From Luteibacter rhizovicinus (lineage in GTDB: Bacteria; Pseudomonadota; Gammaproteobacteria; Xanthomonadales; Rhodanobacteraceae): a stretch of DNA of 64,000 nt. A program made the position numbers and the translations under genes. The stretch's first letter is position 1. The number at the start of each line of letters is the position of its first letter. Positions 1-7,783 of this stretch are shown here, one piece after another. The notes beneath the pieces are model-generated. The model had not been told where the DNA came from, did not search any database, and was given only the letters and a program-made list of their open reading frames with translations. Where the stretch lies: NCBI RefSeq assembly GCF_004342265.1, contig NZ_SMCS01000001.1:913672-977671 (forward strand). The letters are read 5' to 3'.

Positions 1-1562
1 ACCGGGTACGTCCCAACGACACGATCTGGGATCTGGCCGGGCATTATCTGAAACCGGATATCCCCTGGCAGAAACTCCAGGACTACAACAAAGTCGCCGA
101 TCCGCTTCATCTGCCGCCCGGTATGACTCTGCATATTCCGGTGGCGTGGCTGCGACTGGAACCCGCCAGGGCCAAGGTGATCGCCGTCATTGGCAATGCC
201 ACCGCCACCCTGCCCGGCACCGCGCAAGCCGTGCCCGTGACGCAGGCCATGTCGTTCGGTTATGGCGCTACCCTGGTGACCCAGGGCGATACCAGCCTCA
301 CCCTGGAGTTCGCGGACGGTTCGCGCATTCTCGTGCAGAGCAATAGCGAACTCGCGCTCGATCGGCTTAGCGCCTACGGAAACACCGGCATGGTCGACAC
401 GCGCGTGCGTCTGCAGCGTGGGCGCATCAACAGCGACGTTATTCCCATGAGCGGGAACGCCGCGCGATTCAGTGTGTCGACCCCGGGCACGATTTCCAGC
501 GTGCGCGGCACCCACTTTCGCGTGATCGCCGATCCGGAGACCGACGCGGCACGGACCGAGGTGACCTCCGGCAAGGTCGACGTCGGCAACGACAGACGGC
601 ATGTGCTGGTGAAGACGGGGCTCGGCGTAGCCACCGCCGGGGGCGCATCTCCGGGACAACCGCAATCGCTGCTTCCCACGCCGGCACTGTCCTGTCCGAC
701 AGCACCCATCAATCAATTTCCCTACGAGTTTCAGTGGCAGCCATTGGATGGCGCGCAGCATTACCGCGTGCAGGTAGCGTCCAGTGCGAAATTCGAGGCC
801 CTGCTGATGGACCGCGTTGTCGACGACGCTCATGCGGTCATTCCCGACCTGAGCGATGGCATCTACGCGATTCGTGTGCGCGGTGTCGGTACAGGCCAGC
901 TCGAAGGCCTCGACGCCACCTGCTCCGCTGTCACCATCGACAGCCATCCGCAGCCGCCGCTGATCGTGTCGCCACAACCCGATACCCGGGTGCGCGATAC
1001 CCGACCGCAATTCCGTTGGACGGAAAGCCAGCAGGCAGCGTCCTACACCTGGCAGCTGGCCAGCGACTCCGCGTTCGAACATCTGCTGGCCGAACAGCCT
1101 CAGGTGACGGGCAGCGACGTTCGTCCGCCGCATTCGCTGCCTCTTGGACGCTACTACTGGCGCATCGCCAGCCGCGACGACACCGGCAAAGTGGGCCCTT
1201 ACACCCACGCACTTCCCTTCGACCTGGTATCCGAGCCGCCCGCTCCCGTGCCCGGCGAACCTAAACACTCGCATGGCGATCTGGTGCTGAGCTGGCCCGC
1301 GGGCAACCCGGATCAGCGCTATAACGTGCAACTGGCGCGTCAGCCGGAGTTCGCCCAGCCGGAAGTGGATACCACGCTCGACAAACCGGAAATCGACCTC
1401 AAGAACCTGTCGTCGGGCAAATGGTATGTACGGGTGCGAACCATCGACACCGACGGCTATGCCGGACCCTGGGGCTCGGTGCAGAAGACGCGCATTCCAT
1501 GCATGGCGTGCCGCTGGGCCGCGGCAGGCGGCGGGGCATCGTTGTTGTGGTTGATACTTTGA
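1..1562 (+). CDS. LysM/FecR-domain protein with Fn3-like repeats (5' end outside window)
   Basis: The reading frame is open from base 3, so the gene begins before the window and the first in-window ATG (123) is internal. Bases 3-160 encode a LysM-type segment (PNDTIWDLAGHYL, then YNKVADPLHLPPGM). Next comes a FecR-type beta domain (LEFADGSRILVQ, then RGTHFRV). The rest holds about three repeats of roughly 90 residues with Fn3-like patterns (Y.WRIASRD, W.VRVRTID.DGY.GPWG). The protein ends with a short Cys/Ala/Gly/Leu-rich hydrophobic tail. FecR/LysM proteins of this shape are usually periplasmic or envelope-bound and are often encoded next to a CHASE2 protein, as here. The precise role is unknown; peptidoglycan binding by LysM is a family property and is not shown here. 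Confidence 0.85.
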   Translation, partial: RVRPNDTIWDLAGHYLKPDIPWQKLQDYNKVADPLHLPPGMTLHIPVAWLRLEPARAKVIAVIGNATATLPGTAQAVPVTQAMSFGYGATLVTQGDTSLTLEFADGSRILVQSNSELALDRLSAYGNTGMVDTRVRLQRGRINSDVIPMSGNAARFSVSTPGTISSVRGTHFRVIADPETDAARTEVTSGKVDVGNDRRHVLVKTGLGVATAGGASPGQPQSLLPTPALSCPTAPINQFPYEFQWQPLDGAQHYRVQVASSAKFEALLMDRVVDDAHAVIPDLSDGIYAIRVRGVGTGQLEGLDATCSAVTIDSHPQPPLIVSPQPDTRVRDTRPQFRWTESQQAASYTWQLASDSAFEHLLAEQPQVTGSDVRPPHSLPLGRYYWRIASRDDTGKVGPYTHALPFDLVSEPPAPVPGEPKHSHGDLVLSWPAGNPDQRYNVQLARQPEFAQPEVDTTLDKPEIDLKNLSSGKWYVRVRTIDTDGYAGPWGSVQKTRIPCMACRWAAAGGGASLLWLIL

Positions 1563-1606
1563 CGCCATGAACCGCGGTAGCCGAACTGACGAATGGAACC
1601 CCGCCG

Positions 1607-2797
1607 ATGCCGCGGCAGTCGACGATGCGTTCTGATCAGCCCGTCGTAGATTCGCTCGCCGTACTCGGGCGTGTGCTGATCTGGATGATCGGTGTCGCCT
1701 CGCTCACCCTGATAATGGCGAGCGGCGCGGCCACCCGACTCGACAACACGTTCTACGATCTGCATATGCATCATTGGTCGTATCGGACCGGCGACGCCGT
1801 GGTGATTGTGGCGATCGATGCGAAGAGTCTGTCCAGGCTCGGCAATTGGCCGTGGCCGCGCGCAGTGCATGCCCGGTTGCTCGATCGCCTCACCGATGCA
1901 GGCGTTCGCGGTGTCGGTATCGACATCACCATGGCCGAGCCCGACATCAATCACCCGGAAAACGATCGCGCGCTCGCGCAGGCCATTCGTCGAAACGGGC
2001 ACGTTGCCATGCCAGTGTTCGCCGAAGCCGCCGAACTTGGTGGAACGCTGGAAGAGATGCTGCCCACGCAGGAGATCGCCAGCGAGGCATCTGCCTTCGG
2101 TCACGTCGATGCCGCCAAGGACGACGACGGTGTCATTCGTGGCGCCTACCTGAAAGCTGGTCTGGGGCGCCCGTACTGGCCGGCCCTCGCCCTCGTCGTC
2201 TATGACATGGACCGGGAAACGCAAAAGCCAGTACTACCCAGCCTGCACAGGCCGGATACGGATACAGAGTCGCCTTACCAATGGATGCGCGACGACTATG
2301 TCCTGCTGCATTTCGCCGGACCGGCCGGTAGCTTCGACCAGGTCTCCTACGTCGACGTGCTGGAGGGCCATGTCTCGCCCGAGCTACTCAAGGGACGCTG
2401 GGTATTCGTCGGCGCCACGGCCTCGGGACTTGGCGACCTGCTGGACACCTCGGCCTCGGGTGGCGACGAGCGCATGCCCGGCGTGGAGTATCAGGCCAAC
2501 CTTCTCGAATCCGTCGAGAACGCCAGCACGCTGACGCCATTGAATTTCACGAGCCAGTTCGTCGTCGGTGCGGCATTGCTGACGTTGCCACTATTGCTCT
2601 ACGGTCTGCCCGGATTTCGTCAGATGTGGACGATTGCCCTGGTCGCCCTGCTCGCATGTTTCGGAACGAGCGTTGCACTCTTGCGGATGGTGGGATGGTG
2701 GTGGCCTCCCTTGAGCTGCGTGATCGTCATGGCTGTCGGTTTGGGTGTCTTCTCGGCGCTGCGAAAGTTCAGGGATCGTCACAACGCTTCGAGATGA
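1607..2797 (+). CDS. CHASE2-domain membrane protein without output domain
   Basis: The protein has 396 residues: an N-terminal membrane segment (about 22-45), an extracytoplasmic CHASE2 sensor domain (about 50-300, with the typical VVIVAIDAKSL and GVGIDITMAEPD patterns) and three closely spaced C-terminal membrane helices (about 308-385). CHASE2 normally precedes a cyclase, GGDEF or kinase domain, but this protein stops a few basic residues after the last helix. It could therefore pass a signal only through partners. It follows the FecR/LysM gene by 44 bases on the same strand, so co-transcription is likely. An alternative start is the ATG at 1625. Its 3' end overlaps the convergent LysR gene by 19 bases. 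Confidence 0.85.
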   Translation: MPRQSTMRSDQPVVDSLAVLGRVLIWMIGVASLTLIMASGAATRLDNTFYDLHMHHWSYRTGDAVVIVAIDAKSLSRLGNWPWPRAVHARLLDRLTDAGVRGVGIDITMAEPDINHPENDRALAQAIRRNGHVAMPVFAEAAELGGTLEEMLPTQEIASEASAFGHVDAAKDDDGVIRGAYLKAGLGRPYWPALALVVYDMDRETQKPVLPSLHRPDTDTESPYQWMRDDYVLLHFAGPAGSFDQVSYVDVLEGHVSPELLKGRWVFVGATASGLGDLLDTSASGGDERMPGVEYQANLLESVENASTLTPLNFTSQFVVGAALLTLPLLLYGLPGFRQMWTIALVALLACFGTSVALLRMVGWWWPPLSCVIVMAVGLGVFSALRKFRDRHNASR

Positions 2798-3687
2798 GGT
2801 TGTATCAAGGCCTCGAACCACTCGATGAATGCATTGAGCCGACGCGAACGCTGGCGACGATGGGGATAAATGAGCGACACCGGCATGGAGGCCGCGCGAA
2901 ACTCCGGCATGATTTCGACAAGCTCTCCCCTTTCCAGGAGATGCTGCACATCGAAGCGCGGGATCTGGATCAATCCAAGGCCCGCTACGCAGCAGGCAAT
3001 GTAGCTCTCCGCATTGTTGACAATCACGCGACTGGGCGCTGGCAGTTGCTGCTCCCGTCCCGAGACCAGGAATTCCCAGGGCAGTTCCCGCCCGGTGGTC
3101 GGCGAAGCGTATCCGACCGACCAATGTTTCTTGGCCAGGTCGCCGGGATCCGCCGGTACGCCATGCTCGCGCAGATACTCCGGGCTCGCGCAGTTGATGA
3201 GAGCGATCTGTCCTAGCGGGCGAGCCACCAGACTGCTGTCTTGCAGCACGCCGAAACGCACAGCGCAATCCACGCCTTCGTGCACCAGGTCGATGACGCG
3301 GTCGGTCGAACCCAAAGCAAGCTGCAGGCGTGGATACCGGCGCAGCAAGCCCGGCAACGCCGGGGCAACCAGGCGACGGGCGATACGACTGGGCATGTCC
3401 ACGCTCAGGCGACCCGAGACTTTGCGCTGGCTCGCATGGAACAACTGATCGATCTCTTCCGCATCGGTCAGGAACCGGCGCACATGCTCCAGCAGCTGCA
3501 TCCCATCGGTGGTCAACCGCACCTGTCGCGTCGTTCGATGCAACAGGCGCGCGCCCATGGTCGTTTCCAGCTGCTGGATGGCGGCGGAGATCGAAGCGCG
3601 CGGTATATCCAGCACATGGGCCGCCTTGATGAAACTGCCCATCTCGGCAACCTGGATGAAGACGCGGTACTGATCAAGTCTGTCCAT
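2779..3687 (-). CDS. LysR-family transcriptional regulator
   Basis: This is a 302-residue LysR-type regulator. The N-terminal winged helix-turn-helix is typical (FIQVAEMGSFIKAAHVLDIPR at the start; later TTRQVRLTTDG), and an effector-binding domain follows (RLVAPALPGLLRRYP, YRLG-type patterns). I chose the ATG at 3687 because AAAGGA lies 4 bases upstream (3692-3697) and the family consensus starts here. An in-frame ATG at 3741 would add 18 atypical residues. The upstream gene on the same strand is a short-chain dehydrogenase, 121 bases away, which is the most likely target or operon partner. The effector is unknown. Confidence 0.9.
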   Translation of the reverse strand: MDRLDQYRVFIQVAEMGSFIKAAHVLDIPRASISAAIQQLETTMGARLLHRTTRQVRLTTDGMQLLEHVRRFLTDAEEIDQLFHASQRKVSGRLSVDMPSRIARRLVAPALPGLLRRYPRLQLALGSTDRVIDLVHEGVDCAVRFGVLQDSSLVARPLGQIALINCASPEYLREHGVPADPGDLAKKHWSVGYASPTTGRELPWEFLVSGREQQLPAPSRVIVNNAESYIACCVAGLGLIQIPRFDVQHLLERGELVEIMPEFRAASMPVSLIYPHRRQRSRRLNAFIEWFEALIQPHLEAL

Positions 3688-3729
3688 GGGGTCCTTTGAC
3701 ACAGATCTTTTGGGCTGAGGCACCGATGC

Positions 3730-3759
3730 CGGAGCGATCAACCGGCAAATAATGCTCCG
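3730..3759. repeat. Inverted repeat CGGAGC/GCTCCG between SDR and LysR genes
   Basis: Arms at 3730-3735 and 3754-3759 are separated by 18 bases, in the 121-base gap between the SDR stop and the LysR start. It could be a weak terminator for the SDR gene or a regulator site. There is no T-run, so the role is open. Confidence 0.3.
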
Positions 3760-3808
3760 ATGCCTCCCCGCATGCGACAGCGTCCCTGGAGCCTGTGGCC
3801 GAGATGGC

Positions 3809-4582
3809 TTACTTGGTCGTGTATCCGCCGTTGATGAGGATGGTCTGGCCAGTGATCCACCAACCGTCGCTGACGAGATGGCGAATGAACGGCACCACGT
3901 CTTCGATGCTCGTCAGGCCCGTCTTGCTGAACGGCGAGAGCGCCGCGGCCGTCTTGTGGTACGCCACCGCATCGGCGCCTTCGGCGGGATAAAAGAACGG
4001 CGTGTCCATCGGGCCCGGCCCGACCGCGGTCACCGAGATGCCGCGTGCGCCGAATTCCTTGGAGGCCGCGCGGGTGTAGTGCTCGACCGGCGCCTTGGTG
4101 CCTGCATAGGCGGCATAGAACGGCGTGTATGCGCCCAGCAGTGAAGTCACCACGGTGACGATCTTGCCGTTGTCGTTGAGGTTCTTGCCGGCTTCCTTGA
4201 GGAAGAAGAAGGCGGTCTTGGAATTGACCGCTGTCATATCGTCGTATTCGGTCTCGCTGATTTCCGTGATTGGCTTCTTCAGCACCTTGCCGACGGTGTT
4301 GATGGCGATGTCCAGCTTACCCACCGCCGCGATGGCGTCGGCAAACAGCTTTTCTACGGCACCGGCCGTCGTCAGATCGGCCTGGATAGCCACCGCTTGC
4401 GCGCCAGCAGCCTGGAGAGCCGCCACGGTCACGTCGGCGTCAGCCTTGCTGGCGGCGCTGTTGTAGTGGATGGCCACGGCTTTCGCGCCCTGTCCTGCCA
4501 GGTCGCGAGCGATCAGTCCGCCGAGGTTCTTGGCACCGCCTGCGATAAGAACGGTTTTGCCTTTGATGGAATGGTCTGCCAT
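3809..4582 (-). CDS. Short-chain dehydrogenase/reductase (SDR)
   Basis: This 257-residue classical SDR carries a Rossmann nucleotide-binding loop at residues 14-22 (AGGAKNLGG) and an N-T-V-G-K variant of the NNAG motif (95-99). The catalytic set is N120, S147, Y159 and K163 (YAAYAGTKA). The C-terminal segment WWITGQTILINGGY is typical of the family. It should reduce or oxidise a carbonyl/alcohol with NAD(P)H; no substrate can be read from the sequence. It sits alone upstream of the LysR gene on the same strand, a common arrangement for a regulator-controlled detoxifying reductase. A perfect 14-base palindrome lies 62 bases upstream of its start. Confidence 0.93.
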   Translation of the reverse strand: MADHSIKGKTVLIAGGAKNLGGLIARDLAGQGAKAVAIHYNSAASKADADVTVAALQAAGAQAVAIQADLTTAGAVEKLFADAIAAVGKLDIAINTVGKVLKKPITEISETEYDDMTAVNSKTAFFFLKEAGKNLNDNGKIVTVVTSLLGAYTPFYAAYAGTKAPVEHYTRAASKEFGARGISVTAVGPGPMDTPFFYPAEGADAVAYHKTAAALSPFSKTGLTSIEDVVPFIRHLVSDGWWITGQTILINGGYTTK

Positions 4583-4643
4583 GTAAATCTCCAGTGCGTG
4601 AGCGGAGATCCGAGTCTAGGTGGCAATGTCCGGAGGATCAGCT

Positions 4644-4657
4644 ATCCCGATCGGGAT
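4644..4657. promoter_or_regulatory. Perfect 14-bp palindrome upstream of SDR gene (possible operator)
   Basis: ATCCCGATCGGGAT is its own reverse complement and lies 62 bases before the SDR start in the 162-base gap shared with the ABC gene. A dimeric repressor or the downstream LysR protein could bind it. There is no direct evidence. Confidence 0.35.
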
Positions 4658-4723
4658 GGATTATCCAGAAAACAGATCCAATCGCAGAGGGGAAATCAAA
4701 GGCGTGCCATAGCCGCCATGCGC

Positions 4724-4750
4724 GAAGAAACGATAGCGAATACGTTATCG
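4724..4750 (-). terminator. Probable intrinsic terminator after the ABC exporter
   Basis: On the minus strand, CGATAACG, a TATT loop and CGCTATCG form an 8-bp stem with one mismatch (4750 to 4731), followed by TTTCTTC. It begins inside the last codons of the ABC gene. The stem is modest and the U-tract is short. Confidence 0.5.
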
Positions 4751-6484
4751 CCGCGCTTCGACGACCTGTCTTCCACTCGTGGTCCTGGTAACGACCGTCG
4801 TGGCGGGCTCGCCGCCGATGGTTAGTACCTGGTCCGCGATCGTTGTCACGTCGACCCGGTGCGAGACGACGATCAGGATCGTGCGTGGCATGCGACGTTT
4901 CATCGTGGCCAGCACGGCTCTCTCCGACGCCGCATCGAGTGCGCTGGTGGCCTCGTCCAGTACGGCGATGAACGGCTGCCGCAGCATGACCTGGGCCAGC
5001 ATCAGACGTTGCAACTCGCCACCCGATAGCCGGCTCGAGGCACGGTCCAGCGACGTGTCGAGACCATGCTCCGAACGAGCAAGCCGGGCATCGAGACCGA
5101 CGTCCAGCAACGCGTTTCGCAACATTGCGTCGCTGGCCTCGGGCGCTGCCCATAGCAGGCTTTCGCGGACGGAAGACTGCCATGGCCTGACGTTCTGGCT
5201 GACGTAGGCACCGTTCCTCACCAACTGCCGATAGCCGTCGAAATCGAGGGGCCGGCCGTCGACGCATGCCTCGAACCGCTCGGGCGGGGCCATGCCCGCC
5301 AGCACGTCGACCAGACTGCTCTTGCCGATGCCGGAGTCGCCGTATATCAGGGTCATCTCGCCCGGTACCAGCATCAGGTCGACGACATCCAGTCCGGCGA
5401 GCGGCGGCAGCACCCGTAAGCGGTCTATCCGTAGCGTGCCGACCACGGTCGTCTCGGGCGGTGACGCGGCAGACGCATGCGCCGTGCCCAGGCGCATATA
5501 TCGCTGCCATAGTTCGAACGCTGGCGCCGCCGAGCGCAGTTGCTGGAAACTCTGCCGGGTCGAGACAAGGTAAGGCAGCAGGCGCCCGAGCAGCAGGCAC
5601 ACCGCGATCAGCGACGCCGAATCGATGCCGTGCCAGCGCTGCGCGAGGACGAAGACGCCGGCGATACCCGCCGCCGCCAGCAGTTCCAGCAGCAAGCGTC
5701 CGGAAGCCACCAGTTCCAGCTGTCGCGCGTAGCCATCGCAAAGCCCGGCGGAGATCGCGCCATAACTCGCTTTCTCCGCACTCTCGCGTTCGAACGAACG
5801 GACGTGGCGCAAGCGCCGTGGGAAATCCTCGCTGTGCCAGAACAGCCGGGTCATATCCGCGACGTACTGCCGGCTTACCCGCGATTGCTCGCGACCGAAG
5901 ACACGCGAAGCAAGCAGACCGACGACCATCAGCACGGGTGCCGCCAGCATCAATGGCGGCGATACCCAGAACGCGAACGCCAGACTGACGGCAGCGGTGA
6001 TCCCGGCTACCAATAGCTGCTGCAAGGCACTGTAACCCTGCACGACGATCTCGACGTTGTAGGTGAGGACATTGGCGATCTCCGCGGACGTCGCATCCGC
6101 CAGCGACGCCAGCGGTGCATCGATCAGGCGGGCATGAACGCTGCGCCGCAGATTCATGCCGTAGCGTCCGACCAGACGCGCACCGAGTCGCGCCGTCTGC
6201 CAGCGTAGCAATGCGAACGCCACGGTTGCGATAACGAAGACCATGACCTGCGTGCCGGCCCGTCCGTGCAGATCGAACAGTCCACCGCCGAACGGCAGCG
6301 GTTGCCCCGGTTGGACCAGCGGCACCAGCAGCACTGCGGCGAGGCTGCCGGCCAGTGCCGAGCCCAGGGACAGCGCGACATAGATCGCTGTCTCGATCAG
6401 GTCGTCGCCTGCGAGCGAGCGCACGAGGGATCGCAACGGCCCTTGCCCGGTGTCCTTCGCGGTCGACGTATCGACCGTCGCCAT
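4745..6484 (-). CDS. ABC exporter, fused membrane and ATPase domains
   Basis: This protein of about 579 residues is a type IV (MsbA-like) half-transporter. An N-terminal transmembrane domain (about 30-320) is followed by an ATPase domain with Walker A GDSGIGKSS (about 395), Q-loop VSQN, signature LSGGE, Walker B FIAVLDE and H-loop SHR, so it looks active. I prefer the ATG at 6484, which overlaps the stop of the upstream kinase gene (TGATG); a GTG one codon earlier is also possible. It is translationally coupled to the HPr-kinase-like gene. Exporters of this type occur in peptide (lasso) and glycolipid pathways; the cargo is unknown. ECF-type promoter P4 upstream of the kinase gene should drive the pair. 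Confidence 0.92.
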   Translation of the reverse strand: MATVDTSTAKDTGQGPLRSLVRSLAGDDLIETAIYVALSLGSALAGSLAAVLLVPLVQPGQPLPFGGGLFDLHGRAGTQVMVFVIATVAFALLRWQTARLGARLVGRYGMNLRRSVHARLIDAPLASLADATSAEIANVLTYNVEIVVQGYSALQQLLVAGITAAVSLAFAFWVSPPLMLAAPVLMVVGLLASRVFGREQSRVSRQYVADMTRLFWHSEDFPRRLRHVRSFERESAEKASYGAISAGLCDGYARQLELVASGRLLLELLAAAGIAGVFVLAQRWHGIDSASLIAVCLLLGRLLPYLVSTRQSFQQLRSAAPAFELWQRYMRLGTAHASAASPPETTVVGTLRIDRLRVLPPLAGLDVVDLMLVPGEMTLIYGDSGIGKSSLVDVLAGMAPPERFEACVDGRPLDFDGYRQLVRNGAYVSQNVRPWQSSVRESLLWAAPEASDAMLRNALLDVGLDARLARSEHGLDTSLDRASSRLSGGELQRLMLAQVMLRQPFIAVLDEATSALDAASERAVLATMKRRMPRTILIVVSHRVDVTTIADQVLTIGGEPATTVVTRTTSGRQVVEARR

Positions 6485-7527
6485 CACGCGCTCGCCACGC
6501 GGCGCGGCGACAGCAGCGTCAGCAACGCATCGGCGGAATCGCGCGGATGCCGTCCACGAAGCAGTCGATGCATACCCATGCGCATCATCTCCTGTTCGAA
6601 GCGACGCCAGCCCGGTTGCGCGGCCGCATACGGCTGATCGGCGGACAGCCGTCCGGCGATCTCGTGCCGGGGTATCGGGCTCAGTAACGCATCGGGATCG
6701 TCCGCTATCCGGTTCGACACCAAAACGGCGCCGATCAGTGTCATGGGAGTGGCGACGGACCGGCCCCGACCGAGGCGCAGGTCAGCCTCGAACTTCTCGA
6801 CGCCGCTACGACGACGGATCACCGGCGATTCGCCGATCCAGCGACGGGTTTCCTTGTCGTCGACGAAACGCAGTGCGTCGTCGCGGACATGAAGATAATT
6901 GGCGACACCGGTGGCGAGCATATTGTCCGGCTGCACGAAGACGGCATCCTCGGCGAGAAAATCCATCCCTTGCAGCAGACTGTGCAGTGCCAGCGTCGAC
7001 TTGCCCGCACCACTGGCGCCGAGCAGCAGGATGCCCCGCCCTTCCCTGCCCACGCAGGCGCCATGCAGCGGCACCAGATCCATCCCGCGCGCCGCCAGCA
7101 GGAACACCGCGAATTCGATGAGTTCGTAACGCACATGGTAGGGATGGCTCAACATGTCCTCGGACACCACCACGAGCGCGCGGCGTTGTCCGGGCGAGAC
7201 CAGCACATAGTTCGACGCATCCATGACGCCACACAGCAAGCCCGCACCGGATTGCGTGCGCACCGGCGGCGGTTCGTCGACGGAGCGATCCGTCTGTCGC
7301 GGCACGAGACGCAGCTCGACATGAAACATCGGCGGCGCCGCATAGCGCCGTTGCGGCGGCAGCCCGCCATAAGCCGCCTCGACCAGTCGCAGCAATGCTT
7401 CGCTCGCGCTTTCGAAATGGAAATGGCCGCCGAGTATGTCCTTGCGGACAGTGAGCGGCGGAGCGGATCGTTCATGAAACGGATCGGCACCGGCGTCGCC
7501 GATGTCGTGTTGCGTAGTCGGGGCCAT
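6484..7527 (-). CDS. HPr kinase-like P-loop protein
   Basis: The 347-residue protein has a C-terminal HprK-type kinase fold. The P-loop GASGAGKST (170-178) follows the characteristic LHGACVG segment (154-160), and DFLAEDAVFV (189-198) supplies acidic residues. The N-terminal 140 residues look like those of HprK-related proteins found in exopolysaccharide and lasso-peptide loci, not like true HprK, which acts on HPr. There is no PTS gene nearby, so HPr is an unlikely substrate. It may phosphorylate a peptide, sugar or lipid intermediate before export by the coupled ABC transporter. This is inference. Confidence 0.8.
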   Translation of the reverse strand: MAPTTQHDIGDAGADPFHERSAPPLTVRKDILGGHFHFESASEALLRLVEAAYGGLPPQRRYAAPPMFHVELRLVPRQTDRSVDEPPPVRTQSGAGLLCGVMDASNYVLVSPGQRRALVVVSEDMLSHPYHVRYELIEFAVFLLAARGMDLVPLHGACVGREGRGILLLGASGAGKSTLALHSLLQGMDFLAEDAVFVQPDNMLATGVANYLHVRDDALRFVDDKETRRWIGESPVIRRRSGVEKFEADLRLGRGRSVATPMTLIGAVLVSNRIADDPDALLSPIPRHEIAGRLSADQPYAAAQPGWRRFEQEMMRMGMHRLLRGRHPRDSADALLTLLSPRRVASA

Positions 7528-7599
7528 CGTCGTCGATCGAAGGGTGAGCCGATCCGGCGGCGCGACGCGAAGTCACGAATCCTCCGGACATGTAGCCAG

Positions 7600-7628
7600 T
7601 AAGTGCCCGCACACACGGGAAAGGTTGC
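7600..7628 (-). promoter_or_regulatory. ECF-type promoter P4 (kinase/ABC operon)
   Basis: Minus-strand GCAACCTTTC (7628-7619), 11 bases, then GGCACTTA (7607-7600). It matches the bipartite element found at five other sites here and lies 73 bases before the kinase start. Together with P5 it forms a back-to-back pair. Confidence 0.75.
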
Positions 7629-7682
7629 GCTTGGCTATGCCCCATCGCACATCCGCGACGAGCCATCTTTTTTCCATGCGAG

Positions 7683-7711
7683 GCAACCGATCGTCCCTAC
7701 CCCGGCACTCA
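7683..7711 (+). promoter_or_regulatory. ECF-type promoter P5 (radical SAM/nucleotidyltransferase operon)
   Basis: GCAACCGATC (7683-7692), 11 bases, then GGCACTCA (7704-7711), 72 bases before the radical SAM start. The T-tract after GCAACC seen in three other copies is replaced by GATC, so this may be a weaker copy. Confidence 0.7.
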
Positions 7712-7783
7712 CGGGCAATCAGCGAAAGACATCGGGATCGATGCCGTCGCGTTCCCCATGATGACGATCGAGGCTCCTTCGAG

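Noticed and set aside
662..690. Partial match to the ECF promoter (GCAATC, 15 bases, GGCACTGT)
   Set aside because: It lies inside the FecR/LysM coding region, differs at key bases of both boxes and precedes no gene start.
7528..7783. Possible small RiPP precursor gene in the divergent gap
   Set aside because: The gap is filled by promoters P4 and P5; the short frames crossing it have no ribosome site, leader or core pattern.
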